Notes: a model not told the origin generated them from the letters alone. A DNA stretch of 64,000 nucleotides from Lonicera japonica (GCA_021464415.1 CM038469.1:62911650-62975649), one strand, 5' to 3'; shown: positions 1 to 12,240, counted from the stretch's first letter. Translations and numbers: made by a program.

Positions 1-931
1 CTTTATGTATGCGTGTTTTGTTAACTCAATTTAGACTGTCTGGTATAGTTATTTCTATAGTCGCTTTATTTCTCGTGGTTGGTTAGGGTTTTCGAAGGTA
101 AATTGATGTTTTAGAGAACCTAGCTAGTTTGATCAGGGATGATGATCAAATATATTGTTTTGCATATCTAATTTTCTTATTTATTGACTCAATAACTTGC
201 AGTTAATAGTATTTCACTATAGTCACTCATTAAGTTGATGTTCTTAATTTTTTAAGACATTGTCAATGATTCTCCCTACATAATAAACCTGGTATTTATT
301 TATTTTGTTATTTATGTTTTATTCATTTCTAAGACGAATTAAATTAAAAGGCAAGTTTCATTTTTGGGATGTCAACTTATAAATAAGAAAATTAAGATGA
401 ACATTCGATCCTTCGAACAGAGAGTACTGAATAAATATAAAACATTGTTTTTTGAGTTTTCTTTTCTTTCAAAACTTTTCAATCGTGGTTAATGAAAAAA
501 CAAAAACAAAAAAACCAAAAAGAATAATTAAGAAAGAGTTCCACACAGATAACGGCTTAATTACAAGGTCCAAAAAGCTTAGATTTTGGTCTTATATTCG
601 GTCATTGGTCTGTTTTTAATCAGAATAACTATCATAGTCTCTCTCTCTAATGCAAACTCGCAAAAAAAAATCTCATAACACATTTTTTCTTTTTGATAGA
701 CCACGTAAATTTCTTTGCTCTCGTACGTGTAATTTATTTCTCGTACAAGTGATCAAAATGTACACTAAACGAAGTGGTTAAAAATTATTACATAGGTAAA
801 TATTTTTTATATATTTTTTTTAATGAAAGTGCTACGTTCTGCTATAGATTCGTTGTTCGAGTCGAAGAGGGAGGGGAATTGGGGAGGCAACTCAACCAAA
901 GTTGATGGCTCTTAAACATGGTTGGCTTTAA
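1..931. other. AT-rich intergenic DNA, no gene seen
   Basis: I see no convincing coding exon, RNA gene or repeat boundary here. The stretch is AT-rich with short A or T runs. It ends where the inverted-repeat element at 932 begins. Confidence 0.5.
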
Positions 932-1462
932 GGGCTCGTTTGGTTCGACCTTTTGAGAATTCCTGAAATCCTAAATTCCATTCCATGACTTAATTAAATT
1001 CTCATTTTGCCAAAATCTATTCCCTTATAAATTGGGAGGAATCTTATTCCCAATTTGAGGAATCCTTTTTTTTTTCCAGAAAATGAAAAAAAAAATTCTA
1101 GAAAATTTTCAAAATTATTATTTCCCAAAAAGCGAATTTTTTTTCCCAGAAAATGAAAAAAAATTCCCAGAAAGTGAAAAAAAATATTTTTTTTCCAGAA
1201 AATGGAAAATGAAAAAAACAAATTAGAAATTTTAAAATATTATTTTTTCAAAAGTTTATTTTTTTCCAGCAAATTTCCCAGGCCCCAGAAAATTTCTCTC
1301 CTGATATTTTTTCCCAAAAAATCACCCAGTAAATGGCCGAGTTCATTCCTAAAACTCTAACCAAACGAGCATTAATGGAATCCAATAAAGGATGCCAGGA
1401 ATAAAGGTTTCCTGGCATCTAGAATGCCAATTCCATTCCTAAAACTCGAACCAAACGAGCCC
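932..1462. mobile_element. MITE with 17-bp terminal inverted repeats, PIF/Harbinger-like
   Basis: The ends are perfect 17-bp inverted repeats: GGGCTCGTTTGGTTCGA at 932-948 and its reverse complement at 1446-1462. The flanks are TAA on both sides (929-931 and 1463-1465), the 3-bp duplication typical of PIF/Harbinger and Tourist elements. The interior is A/T-rich with CCAGAAAATGAAAAA-type repeats and has no transposase. A second, imperfect copy of the right end lies near 1349-1372, which suggests internal duplication. The small minus-strand open frame inside is low-complexity F/K-rich and not credible as a gene. Confidence 0.75.
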
Positions 1463-1616
1463 TAAGGGTGTGCAAAATGGACAATTACTCATAGCTTTAA
1501 TTATAATAAAAATTATGCAAAAAACCCAACAAGGATTTATCAATTGCAAGGCCTTCCTCCTATTATCACTATGGCCACGGGCTTAGACTCAATGGCATAC
1601 CATAGTTACATGTGAC

Positions 1617-3230
1617 CTTAATTACAATGAAAAATTTAGGGAAAAAAAAAAATTCTTGAAGTATAACTTTATGTGCAATGTTTTTTCTCATATTTCAATT
1701 TTTTCGATTTAACAATTAAAGTACATTAAGGGGAGCAATTTGAACCCTAGCGTTAACACCGTTAATGATTCCATCCAATTTTTTTACATTTAACCCCCTA
1801 AACTTTTAAAATTGACACTAAACCCATTTAATTTATATTTTGTTAACACTAAATCCCATATTTATTAGTCTTTATCACCACCTTCTTCAACCCACCTCCG
1901 TCCACCTTCTCTCTCCCCCCAATTCCAAACACAAACGCTCTAATAATTTTGGGCAATTTAGACTTAATTACTACTATAATGGGCAAAATATTTAATTTAA
2001 CCATAGTTTAAAAATATCAAATCCTTAAAAAGAAAGAAGAACAAAGAAAAAAATAGAGATAGGAGAAATCGGAACCACCTGCCCGCCCCCATCGAAACCT
2101 ACTTGCCCAACCCCTATCAGAACCACAACTGGCCACCCCCACCCACTGATCGGAACCCCGACCCCACCTGCAATCCCTAGGATTTATCCTCTCTCTTTAG
2201 ACATACATGTATACATACATTTGTATGTATATCTCTATTTATATGTATAAACTTTTAGGTAAAGCTTAATCTTTAGACACCCATATACATATATATAGAA
2301 TAGATCTGTCAGATATGTGGTGGTTTTGTAATGTTTGATTATAGATGTATGTATGGGTATGTTGTATGTATGTGTGTGTGTGTATATATATCAATGGTAG
2401 ATTTTGAAAAAGGATTAAAGGGGATAGCAGGGGTATGTCTAGAGAGTGAGAAGAAATCGTTGAAGGGGTGGAGGCCAGAGGTCAGTGAAGGGGCTAAATA
2501 ATAATCATTGGTGGTGGTATTTATGAAGGTCAAATGGTTGGAGGTGAAAATCGATGGTGTTGATGATGGATAGGGGTGGGAGCCTTCGAAAGTAGTTAGG
2601 AACTTTTTTGTTATATATTTTTTAAAATATATATATAAATTAACTATAGCTAGATTTGGTATTTAAAGGCAAGTGAAAGTCACGTGCCCGTTAATTTTGG
2701 ATGAAGATTGACGAAATTTGCACCAAAGTCTTAATTTGTAAATAAAAGAGTATCGAAGTCCAATTTTGTCCATTATAATAGTAATTAAGCCTAAATTGCC
2801 CGATAGTTTTCATTCAAAATCATACCAACGTAATAATCATTTGTTATCATTGATTATGATATCTTTATATATCAATGCACAAACCATTTAGTGTCAATTT
2901 TATTCGAAGCGTTTATATTTAAGATTAGGGGGAAAAGGAACGTGGATAAAGATAGGTTAAAGAATGCAGTAATAAAGATTAATAAAAATGAAGTTAAATG
3001 TTAACAAAATATAAATTAAAGAAGTTTTGTGTCAATTTTAAAAGTTAAGAAGGTTAAATGTAAAAAAAATTGGATAGAATCATTAAATGTATTAGTGTCA
3101 GAGTTCAAATTGCTCTACTTAATGTGCTTTCAGAAGATTAAATTAAAAAAATTAAAATATCAAGAAAAACATTGAACATGAGGTCATACTTAAAAGTTGT
3201 TTTTTCCCCACAGTTTTTTTGTAACTTAAG
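1617..3230. mobile_element. Foldback / Mutator-like element with inverted arms of several hundred bp
   Basis: Sequence from about 1617 to 1990 reappears in reverse complement at about 2764-3230, with mismatches and small gaps. Matching landmarks are the block around AAAGTACATTAAGGGGAGC (left, near 1718) and its counterpart near 3110-3125, the block TTTTAAAATTGACACTAAA, and the inner block GGGCAATTTAGACTTAATTACTA (near 1949), which pairs with 2780-2805. The middle holds a GT/AT microsatellite (about 2369-2391) and no transposase. Long TIRs without coding capacity fit a Mutator-like or foldback MITE; no clear 9-bp target duplication was found. The exact outer ends are uncertain by about 10 bp. 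Confidence 0.7.
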
Positions 3231-3719
3231 TTGAGATGGAAAAGGAATAAGCGTGTAAAAGGTCCCAAAAAAAAAAAAACCAAATACAAGAAAAAAAATT
3301 TAAATAAATCTAAAGTCTTAGACCACACTATAAGAGTGCCACGTGTCCTCAACTTATCCACAGCATTTTCTTTTCAAATAAAATACCATGGCCAGCGGTA
3401 CTAGCTAGTAAGACTTGGTAACCAAAATGGGAGAAAAGAAAAGATGTTTAACAAGCACATAATTGTCAATACATAATACACTAAACAATAGACCCTAAAT
3501 CTTTAATTTGAACAATGGTAGAAGAAACTTCCCAAGCAGTAACACCTTCTCCACTGCAAAGATGAATCGCTTGGGTTCGAAAAAAATACCATGGCGAAGA
3601 AGGTTATGACAAAAAGGGTAAAACCATCTCCAATAGCCAAGGGCATCCCCACCCAGTGCCAAGTAGGCGCTATAGCACCCATTCAATTTATTTATTTTAT
3701 ATTATGAAAAAAAACATTA
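3231..3719. other. Intergenic DNA downstream of the bHLH gene
   Basis: No gene recognised. The phrase CCATCTCCAATAGCCAAGG at about 3628-3646 resembles the terminal repeat of the GGCCATCTCC MITE family found complete at 18773-19887. A partial or decayed copy may therefore lie here, but I could not find a matching opposite end. Confidence 0.35.
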
Positions 3720-4277
3720 TATACCAAAAATAAATTTATCACGATAAAAGTCCTGAACAAAGCAATCATTCACAGCCACGACCATAATCAGTGACAAATA
3801 GCAGTAATAGTTTGACGCATGGCCTGTCATAGCCAGAAACCGTGACAAAAGGTTGTAGAAGCTCCTATTTGTCTTGGTTATTGCTTCACACTTGTCAAAG
3901 TTGTCATTTCGCCCACATTCTTTAGCGCAACACACGTGCATAAAAAATTTATCGCTGCATTTGATAGTGACATGGCTTCATTTAAGGCCAACGGAGTTAT
4001 CAAGTGAGGAAAGAGTCTTGAAGCCCTTTCGGAGATCTCGTTTAGAAGGCCAAGGGAAAAAAAAAGGCAGTAATAGAGGAGATCAACAAAATTCTCCCAA
4101 ACTCGACTTGTCCCAAATGGATTTGGTCCGAGGTAAACCGGATAGGATGTACTCACAAGATTCAATCTCCTCATTGCAAATCTTACAAAATGTGGAGTGG
4201 ATCACTACCAAAAATACAAATATATAAATACATACAGTTAACAAGTAGTGCAATATTTCAACGCTGTACGAGTACAT
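3720..4277 (-). pseudogene. Possible degraded reverse-transcriptase zinc-binding (zf-RVT) fragment
   Basis: On the minus strand near 4200-4085 the translation contains FCKICNEEIESCEYIL followed by KSIWDK. This resembles the zf-RVT pattern (CxxC, then E-x-x-x-H-I-L, then W) at the C-terminus of plant L1 ORF2 proteins and related orphan fragments, with the expected H replaced by Y. Downstream reading to 3720 is in several frames and not recognisable. It could equally be a chance resemblance. It lies roughly 370 bp beyond the bHLH stop codon, on the same strand. Confidence 0.3.
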
Positions 4278-4642
4278 AAATATTGAAGTTAGCGAAAAGG
4301 TAAGAAATTATTAAAGAATTTTATTGATCTAATAACACCACCTCAACATGTAGCCAGCTTTATGACATAAATATATCTAAACAAACACGCATCTATGAAC
4401 ATTTTACAACACTACAACCATAACCATTCTAATAGAACTTTAAACAGAAGTTAAATGCTTACTTATGAAAATGCAGAATAGATTGATGGGAATGGAAAGA
4501 TTGAAAGTGCTGTATGTATTTCAAAGGCAGATATTTTGAGTGGTAATAAACCGAGCCGATTGTCATTTGCCTGCCTATATATATGATCAACAAACCCAAC
4601 TTAGTAGTGTGGAGAGAATCTCATCTCACTTCTTCCCATTAA

Positions 4643-4690
4643 TCAATCTCTATCTGAGCATTTGCATTTCTTTTGATGCTCCTCGAGTTC
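4643..4690 (-). CDS. bHLH81: bHLH gene exon 5 (C-terminus and stop)
   Basis: A 48-bp terminal exon encodes ELEEHQKKCKCSDRD and a TGA stop. It is preceded by a TGTGGCAG acceptor. The E-L-x-E-x-Q-x-x-C-K-C tail is the usual C-terminus of the bHLH80/81 group, which confirms that the gene is complete. Confidence 0.9.
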   Translation of the reverse strand, partial: ELEEHQKKCKCSDRD

Positions 4691-7600
4691 CTGCCACACT
4701 TTGGGTTAATTCTTCCATTTAGCGCTTCTGATTTTACTTCTTTCTAAGAAAAGAATGCCAAAAAAAATCATATTTTCCATCTTTAGCAATGTTTGATCGG
4801 TAATTTTCCAATTAAGCCAATTTATTAGCTTAGTTGCACCACCACTTGGTCTAGGCAAATTGTTATTTTCCATGCAATTCAAAATCCACCTTTCCCTTGG
4901 CCTTCATTTTCCATGGAAACTTTTTCAAGGTAAGACAATTCCAACTAATTATTCATTTTCCACATTTATAGACAATTATTGTTGTGCACCTTTATAATAA
5001 GGGGCATGCTATTGCCAAACCTAAAATTGGCTTGTGCAAAGGCAAATAGTTTATCAAGTTGTACATTATGCTTAGAGCATAATATAATGCTCTGGCATAG
5101 TCATAATAGAGCATAAAATTTATTGTCCATATTATATGAATCTCACTAAAAAGGTTAAAGAAAGTGCAAAATATACTCGAAATCAATTAATTGGTATTCT
5201 ATTTTTATTCAGACCAAGTGGATGAATTACAAATTAGGTCAACACATGAAGTACCTGAATCTGTTTTTGTAGAAACCTGACATAGTCAACTGCCTCTTCT
5301 AACATATCTGCTGTATTTGTTTGCTGCAAAAAATTATGAATTAATGTAAGATCATAAACCATGAACTCCCATTAGCTTAAAACCTTAAAATATAATCTAA
5401 AACATACTTTGTCAAGTACTGGGGTTGGAACATAGCAGTAATTTTGCTGAGAACTAAAATATGAGATACATTATGATAGTGAAATGCACAATAATACCCA
5501 AAATTTACATACATGGACGAGAATAAAACAATGTTACCTAATTCACGGGATGCTTTGGTATGTTGTACGTTACTTAGGCTAGTACGTGGTGAGGTGGCAG
5601 TAGGCTTAGTTGGAATGCTAGTTTAGTTGGTAATTCGTCTTGGAACATATGCTTACATCACTTTCAATACAGAATTACATATAAGTAAATATTACAATAG
5701 AATTGTTGATATTTCTGATATAGTAACTACATTTGTCTGTATATATGAAACCATATGTCCGTGCAATTCAAGATTGGGGATCGCTAAAGTTGGCGTTTTG
5801 GGTCGCAAATGCATTCTGTTTGAGGTCGGTGCACCCAAATACCCAATTCGCAGGATGTAGGGGTGTTCATGAATTAGGCAACACTGGAACAGAATAGAAA
5901 ATCATCATACACAGAAATACTGACCGCTAATTTGAACCAATTAAAAAGCACTTAGTAAAAAGCCAAGAAGAAAAGGCAGCATAAATGCAGTACACCTGCC
6001 TGTAATTAGTTGACAATTACGAATTTCCCAGACAAGAAATTTAATTACTATTTTATATTTTCATCTACTATGCCTAAAGGTATTTTGAGCAAAGAAATTC
6101 AAAGCCTTATTCAGTCTATTCGAAAATTTCGATTTTACAAAAACTCGCCAATGCCCATTTAATTGTATGGATTGTGACTTTTCCACTTCAATATAAGCTT
6201 ATGTACTGTGCTGCATGTCACGAATTATATAGTAAAGGTAGATTATGTATTTTCGAGTATCTCTATAAATGTCTTATTGAAGGCTGTGTTGATTGCACTT
6301 CTTTTCCATGGAAAATGTTCGAAATTTCGTATTTTCCATCTTAGTAGCATTTTTTATTTTATTTTTTCAAATTAAGAGAGGTCTAAGTCTCTCCCTTAAT
6401 CCTACAAACAAAGAAAACCCCCCACCCATCCCCATGAGTCGAACCCTTGACCTTAAGACAAGGGTGGAGGTTGCCTACTACTAGGCCAACCCCTCTCCTC
6501 ATCTTAGTAGCATTTGATTGCTTAACTTTTCATGGAATCAATTTCCATGGTACAACTTGGTTTAGTTAAGTGTCTCATTTTTCAAATGTACATCTGGAAT
6601 CACCTTCAACATTAGTCCCTTTCTTTTTTTCTTTCACCACGCAAAAATTATCATATCATGTAAAACAATGCCAAGGAAGCCAATACTTTCCATGTAAAAG
6701 AATCAAACACAAGCTATTTCTTAAGAATTAGCTTAAACTTTTTCATATTTGTCAATTCTCGTTTATGGTAACCAAACATTAATATTAACAATATTCGTTG
6801 ACCAAACAATTTTAAATGATTTAATATTGACAAACCACTAAACAGAATTACGACACCCGCTATCGAGGGAAAGGAAAATTGTGCATCGAGTTCTACAACC
6901 ACTCAATGCATTTGGCTTTTACACGAAATGACGCCCAAATTGATCCAACCCAAAAACTATTGAACTGCACGGGCAGGATCAGGTCCATGTACTAGGGATT
7001 TAGGGTATAACTTTTGGGCTCAGGCCAATATTTTTATTAGCCGGCCGGGTTCGAGTTTCAGCAAAACCAACCCAGTAACACCATGTTTTGGGTGGACAAG
7101 CTCCAAAATGATATAAATTGAGTTGGAATGCTTTTATTTCCCAATGCGGGGCTGAATATTCAAACAGATTAGATAAGAAAAGGTTAAATTATAATACTAA
7201 AACAGGAAGTTTAGATTGTCTAGAACAATGAGAGACAAAAATAGCTTCAGTTGCTACTCAAACTAACAAGACCTCAATGAATTTGTGGGTGCCAAAGGTG
7301 TACATAGTACTGCTCCAATGGAGCAACAAAATTTGGACAGGGAATCAACTCCAAGGCCATGAAAGAAGGCTTTAGTGTTAAAATCGAGCTTATTATGCTC
7401 TTCTCAAGCCTTGTTAGATGGGATACCCAATTCTCAGGCAGGTCAAGTGACCATGAACAGTTGCATTTAACTGTAGGCCAATAGGAAAACTTATTTAACC
7501 TGCATATACTAGCATCTAGTAGAGTATATTGAAAATTCGTCTTGGTCCCAAGTCAATGACAAATTAGGTCGTGGGGATTGGATACCAAGGTCCAAAATTC

Positions 7601-10600
7601 TCACCACAAAACATTTTGTACTTGACCTCTCACTTCAAGGAGAGTTATAGTGGTCAACTGGCTACTGTAAGTTCACATAATGTAAACATTATATATATAT
7701 AGAGAGAGAGAGAGAGGAGATCACTCCTTAGTGACATGAAAAGGTTAGCACAGAAACTATATACATGGAGATTTAAGTCTCAGTAGGAAGAAAATGGTGT
7801 TCGATACAAATTACCTAATACTTGAAAAGGTTAGCAGGAAGCTCAAAATGGAAGGCTTAAAGATCATCAATATTCAAGACGTTCAATACTAAATTGTTCA
7901 ACAGACACTTGATAATTAAAAAGACTTCAAGAATTTCAAGATGTGAGTGCCCTAACATCCTCGAATCCGCACACAATTTTAAGCTCATGGTAATTAGCAT
8001 ACCTACTCTTTTCTTGAGGCAGTCTTGAGGCAAGGGGATGATGGTAGCGGCAGGTCATGTCCCACCATGGTGGTGGTATTTGAGGTACCAGGTGCTTGTA
8101 GTCGTGGCACAATGGTGGTTGACGCTGGTGGTGCTGTGCTCATTGAGGCACCGCAACCACCAGCAGTGGCATATGCAGGAATTCAAGTCATGAGGGTCGA
8201 GCTTTAGACGTTTTCAAAATTTTAAAAGTAGTAAAATGACAACAAAATCGAAATATTATATATATATATATAAATACTTGATGTCTTATATAGCAAAAAT
8301 ATCCAAATCACAATATATTAGTTATAATAATCCTCTTCGAGAGTTCATATTTGTCATTATGTTGATCACTAACACCTCCTGTTTCAGACCTTATAGAAGA
8401 GTGGGGCTTAGCGATGAGTTTTTCTTTAGGGGTTAAAATGCAAAAGAGTGTAAGTTAAGGGGAATTTACTGCAATTTACTCACCTATATAACTGAAGTGT
8501 AAAAATTACCTGAACAGCCCCTCTAGTTATTAAAGTGTACACAAAACCCCTTAAATACTATATACTATGAAATTTTTGAAATCCCGAGGGGGGGCATCCG
8601 TCCCCACGCCTACACCTATGGTGTGTATGCCCCTGACCACCAGTGTGCCGTGATCAGCACGACCAGTGCCACAACCTCCGCCACCATTGTGACATGACCA
8701 CCACTACCACCACAACAGTAATTGTTATAATACCTGCTTCGACTAACATAGTTGACAAATTGGACTAGAGTTCAGCAATTGGAAAGTCAACTGCTGTTGA
8801 CCCGCAGTTCAAAGGAATTATGAGGACAAAACCATGTAAGTCATACTTTTAAGGTCCCGTAATTGGTCACATAACTCATCTTCCCAAACATAGAAATAAA
8901 TAACTGGGAAAATAAAATCAACCCAAATACCCTAAGTACCACCACAACGCAATAGGCATAAAATAAAAATCCATCAATAAGATAGATAAAGTAGGACATT
9001 GCTAACTTCTTTTCAAACAAATATTATTACATACATTTTATACAATTAGAAAAAACAAACGAAGCACGCAGCCCAACTTGGCTGTTACTATGTCTGTCCT
9101 TTTGATCGTGTTACTTGTATATAAAACTATAATATTTTTTTTGATTAGAAACAAATATTTTTTTTTGTATATTGTTCACAAATAATGTGTTTGTTTAAGC
9201 TTGCAACGCAATGTGGGATAACAAGCTTAACATCCTTCGAAAATCAGTAATTTTTGTCCAAGTTGTAGTTTCAAATGTCAACAAGATTTGTAAATTAAAA
9301 GATCCACAAAGATTTAGCATGAGGCGCTACCTTGTCCATGTTGGGCAGAAGTTCCTGAAGCTTCCTTATTCGGTCACTAATCCGAGTCCTCCGGACCTAA
9401 TTATGACAGAAAACCTCATTTAAGCAAAAACTAAAAAGGGCAAAAAAACAAAAAAGAACACTTATCTGTGAAGACTGCATTTGATTACACTTCTTTTTCA
9501 AGGAAAATGCTCAAAACTTCATATTTTTCATGCAATTAGTTTTCACGGTACAACTTGGTTCACTATATTATTCATTTTCTTTTAATACAAAAAGCACCTT
9601 CCGCCCAAGTTGTTTTTTTTTGACAAAAATTTCCAAATCAATGGAAGATTATTTCTGATCATGCGTTTGACTACTTTACTGGTGTAGCACAAAGCTATGA
9701 AAGAACCAAAAAATCCTTGAGTAAACAACATATAAAAATTCATATTTGTGGAAAGGCATAACTTAGAGGGGATGTGCTTTCCGAATTTCATAAAACACGG
9801 AAAATTTTGAGCAAATCAAGTTATAGTATAAATTGAGAGTTAATCTGTTAATGCAGGTACCCTTTCGGCGACACTGCGAGGGTGAGTAGCACAACCACGC
9901 TTAGCCCGAATTCTACAAGGAACTGAATCCTCCAAAAGCTTATCCATCTCTGCATCTAAAGAGCCACCCACTCCACCATGCAATTCTCCACTTTGCTCAC
10001 CTTTCTACATCTCCCAAACGTCAATATTAGAACATAATAAGAAGAAAGCATTTGTTTGTATATAGAATTAGAAAATCAGAATAAAGGAGCAAATAATATT
10101 ATTAATACAACAAAGGGTCTGGGAATAACAGTTTTGAAGTTTTTTTAGTCCCTCTCGTTTAGTCAATAAGGCATGTAAACAAACATTTATGCAAAGAAAG
10201 AGGGGGTTAACATCTAAGTTTTGAGACTCGTGACTCCCTATTCTGATCCCCCCTCCCTCGTATGAGACTATGACCCTCTCCAATGCGTCTTCGGTTCAAT
10301 TTCCCAGGTTACATTTCAAGAGCTCTTAACCGATTAATTTCCATGAAATTGGTAGAGTTGACCCCTATCACAAAATTTGATAGCATATTCAATTTCAAAG
10401 TGGGTGAGATGATCCTCCAAAATTTCAATTGAGGAACATATATATCAATTTTCTATCCCAAATAGAAGAGCACAATTACCATAATAACCTCCAATTATCA
10501 TCACATAGACCAGCTCTGACACAATTGAATAAAAAGGATTGGGTATCAGTGTATCATTATAAATACCGTAAATGGGAGGGGGGGAAAACAGTGACCTCAT

Positions 10601-12066
10601 CATACCAGTTACAGAAATAGGAACTTAAATTACAAAAATAGATTTGGTTCTTCTAAACAGAAACACAAATAACAAGTTACAAATATAGAAACTAAAAATA
10701 TAAAACAAATATGCTTTGACCCAGACACCCAAAAAAAAAACTTTTTAAAAAAAAAATGGAAAATTACTCCCAATTTCTTTACTTTTATTTTCTTCACATT
10801 TTAAGGTAAATATGTTTTTGAATCTTAAAAATATATATAAATAGATTGTACGGCTAAAATCTAAAATACTTTTTGAATAATGGGTAATGCCTTAACACGG
10901 ATTAAAGCCTAGTGTGTGTATATGCAGTGAATTAAAATAAAGTTTATATATAAAAATATATATATTTATAGATACTAGATTTTTCGTGCACCATAGCACA
11001 TAAGGAAAAGAAAAAAAAAATTAAAAAACAATAAACAGTTCAGTGAGTGAATGAGAGCCATATTTGCTCCCACTAGTAGCAAGGGGTGAATCTGCTTATG
11101 TTGCAACGTAAATCTTTTTTTTGTGAAATTTTGTAAAGCCAAAACTGAAAAATAAAAATTCCCAAGAGTCTGACCAGGGACCTGACGTCTTGCTTTCTCA
11201 AATTTAACTCAAATACCACAATTATTCTTAACGCCCCAAACTTTATGCACACTACGGGTTACCCAAAACATTGCCCGTTGTTATTCATTTTATCGGTGAT
11301 ATGTTAACAGATTTTGTGTATTAGTGTTGACGATGTGTAATCAAGATACAAACACATTCTCAACAATGGGTCACCTTGGCGACACAGGAAATCAACCGCC
11401 TATTCCGTCTCACATACTTGGCGACACTGCGTTGCTGAAATAATGTATATTTTTCGGCCCTATATATATATCTAACTGATACGGGGAGGTGACCCATACA
11501 AAAAATAGTAAATTTTTATTATTTTTTTTCAATGTAAATTCTTGGATTAAAGTGTTATTAGGTGCCCTCGTCAACCGTAACTCTTCTTCCGATGATATAA
11601 TAGTAGATACACTTACCACCTGAAGCTGAGACGGAAATTTGAGTGATGGGTTTTGGGAATCAATCACCCTGGGTCGCTTACTGGGCCCAGAAACGTCGAG
11701 AGTAGGCGAAAGATAGTGGTCGTAATTTGGGGGAGGAGGAATTCCAAAGTTGGAGAAGTAGCCATCGATCTGAGACAGAAACTCTGCCGGGGAGCTATTT
11801 TGCCGGAGGAAAGAGGAGGAGGAACCACCACCGACAGTGGAACCGAACAGTAGCTCCGGATCCACCACCGCCGAAGGATTCTTGGGTGGGTTGGGGGAAA
11901 TGTTGTGCAGCTGGTGGGTAGGGGTTGTTGCTGTTGGCTTGGGGGTTGGTGGGTCCACCACCACGTCTTCTAATTCTTCTTCCTCTGACTCCAGCAGAGC
12001 TTCTAACCAAGTGGCCGGAGCTGACCGGAACCGGGCAAGTCCTCCGCCTCCGCCTGTCGGTTGCAT
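4643..12066 (-). CDS. bHLH81: bHLH transcription factor, bHLH80/bHLH81 (FLOWERING BHLH) type; five exons joined
   Basis: This is a complete plant basic helix-loop-helix transcription factor. Exons in transcript order are 12066-11617, 10004-9861, 9396-9331, 5323-5255 and 4690-4643, all phase 0 with GT/AG borders, giving 258 codons plus a stop. That is close to the roughly 260 residues of Arabidopsis bHLH80/81. The N-terminus carries the family signature GLARFRSAPATWLEALL and later FLRQNSSPAEFLSQI. The C-terminal third holds the basic region and helix-loop-helix. Family members act as nuclear dimers on E-box DNA, and FBH proteins in Arabidopsis activate CONSTANS; that role is inferred here from homology only. 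Introns are 1612, 464, 4007 and 564 bp. The third intron is swollen and contains a SINE. No break is visible in the coding sequence, so the gene is probably functional. Confidence 0.93.
5255..5323 (-). CDS. bHLH81: bHLH gene exon 4 (helix 2)
   Basis: A 69-bp exon encodes QTNTADMLEEAVDYVRFL followed by QKQIQ, the second helix that makes the dimer interface. It follows a TTTTTTGCAG acceptor and ends at a GTACTT donor. A 4007-bp intron separates it from exon 3. Confidence 0.93.
6283..6590. repeat. Intron-3 repeat, copy 1 (interrupted by a SINE)
   Basis: Sequence on both sides of the SINE (for example TTGCACTTCTTTTCCATGGA and GGTACAACTTGG) closely resembles 9471-9595 in the same intron, which has no SINE. 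The two are diverged duplicates, or two copies of a short intronic repeat. A weaker relative may sit at about 4770-4900 in intron 4. Confidence 0.6.
6353..6499 (-). mobile_element. tRNA-derived SINE in bHLH intron 3, perfect 16-bp target duplications
   Basis: Read on the minus strand the element starts GGAGAGGGGTTGGCCTAGTA, an A-box-like region. It continues with GGTCAAGGGTTCGACTC, containing the Pol III B-box GGTTCGA, and ends in an A-rich tail (the T-rich run at 6353-6370 on the plus strand). The flanks are identical 16-bp repeats, CATCTTAGTAGCATTT, at 6337-6352 and 6500-6515. The length of about 147 bp and this layout fit plant tRNA-type SINEs. The related sequence at 9471-9595 acts as an unoccupied-site comparison. 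Confidence 0.85.
7690..7720. repeat. Compound TA/GA microsatellite
   Basis: About five TA units run directly into about ten GA units, inside intron 3 of the bHLH gene. Confidence 0.85.
9331..9396 (-). CDS. bHLH81: bHLH gene exon 3 (helix 1 and loop)
   Basis: A 66-bp exon encodes VRRTRISDRIRKLQELL and then PNMDK, the end of the basic region, helix 1 and the loop of the bHLH domain. It follows an AATTAG acceptor and ends at a GTAGCG donor. Its 22 codons match the usual exon split of this subfamily. Confidence 0.93.
9471..9595. repeat. Intron-3 repeat, copy 2 (no SINE)
   Basis: Diverged copy of 6283-6590 without the SINE; shared blocks include CACTTCTTTT, AAAATG and GGTACAACTTGGTT. Confidence 0.55.
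9861..10004 (-). CDS. bHLH81: bHLH gene exon 2 (basic region)
   Basis: This exon has 48 codons, beginning KGEQSG and including MDKLLEDSVPCRIRAKRG followed by CATHPRSVAER. It is the start of the DNA-contacting basic region: H and R residues precede the expected ER. The acceptor is TAG just upstream and the donor is GTACCT after the AER codons. It is too short to appear as an isolated long open frame and was found by homology. Confidence 0.93.
11617..12066 (-). CDS. bHLH81: bHLH gene exon 1 (N-terminal 150 residues)
   Basis: The first exon encodes 150 residues from an ATG in MQPTGGGGGLARFRSAP. It contains an acidic stretch (ESEEEELED) and proline/serine-rich linkers. The donor is GTAAGT read on the minus strand at 11616-11611, after the codons for SQLQV. 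Open reading continues past the donor to 11410 but loses family similarity there, which supports the splice. The ATG gives the N-terminus usual for the subfamily. Confidence 0.92.
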
Positions 12067-12240
12067 CTGCTTTCAATTCCCTCACTCGGCTTTCTTTCAG
12101 GTTTCTCTCGGCTGGCGGTTGTGGTGGACTGGTTGTGGTCTTTTAAACGTAGTTATTATTAATATTAATACTAATATAAAAAAGAAGAAAAAAGGTCTCT
12201 CTCTCTCTCTTTCTGTCTCTGTATATCTTAAATGGGGGTG
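12067..12240 (-). promoter_or_regulatory. Putative core promoter and 5' leader of the bHLH gene
   Basis: Reading the minus strand upstream of the ATG at 12066, a TATA-like TTTATATTAG lies at about 12171-12180, some 105 bp upstream. A GA/CT-rich run (12196-12215) is just beyond it, similar to the GA or pyrimidine tracts common near plant transcription starts. The start site itself cannot be fixed from sequence. A Mutator-like element begins at 12305, so little of the ancestral promoter separates it from the gene. Confidence 0.45.

Noticed and set aside
3874..4227. 117-codon plus-strand frame
   Set aside because: No recognisable domain, and overlaps a minus-strand frame with weak zf-RVT similarity; neither is a supported gene.
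8025..8207. GC-richer 60-codon frame in bHLH intron 3
   Set aside because: V/G-rich translation of a GGTGGT-like stretch within an intron on the opposite strand; no family match.
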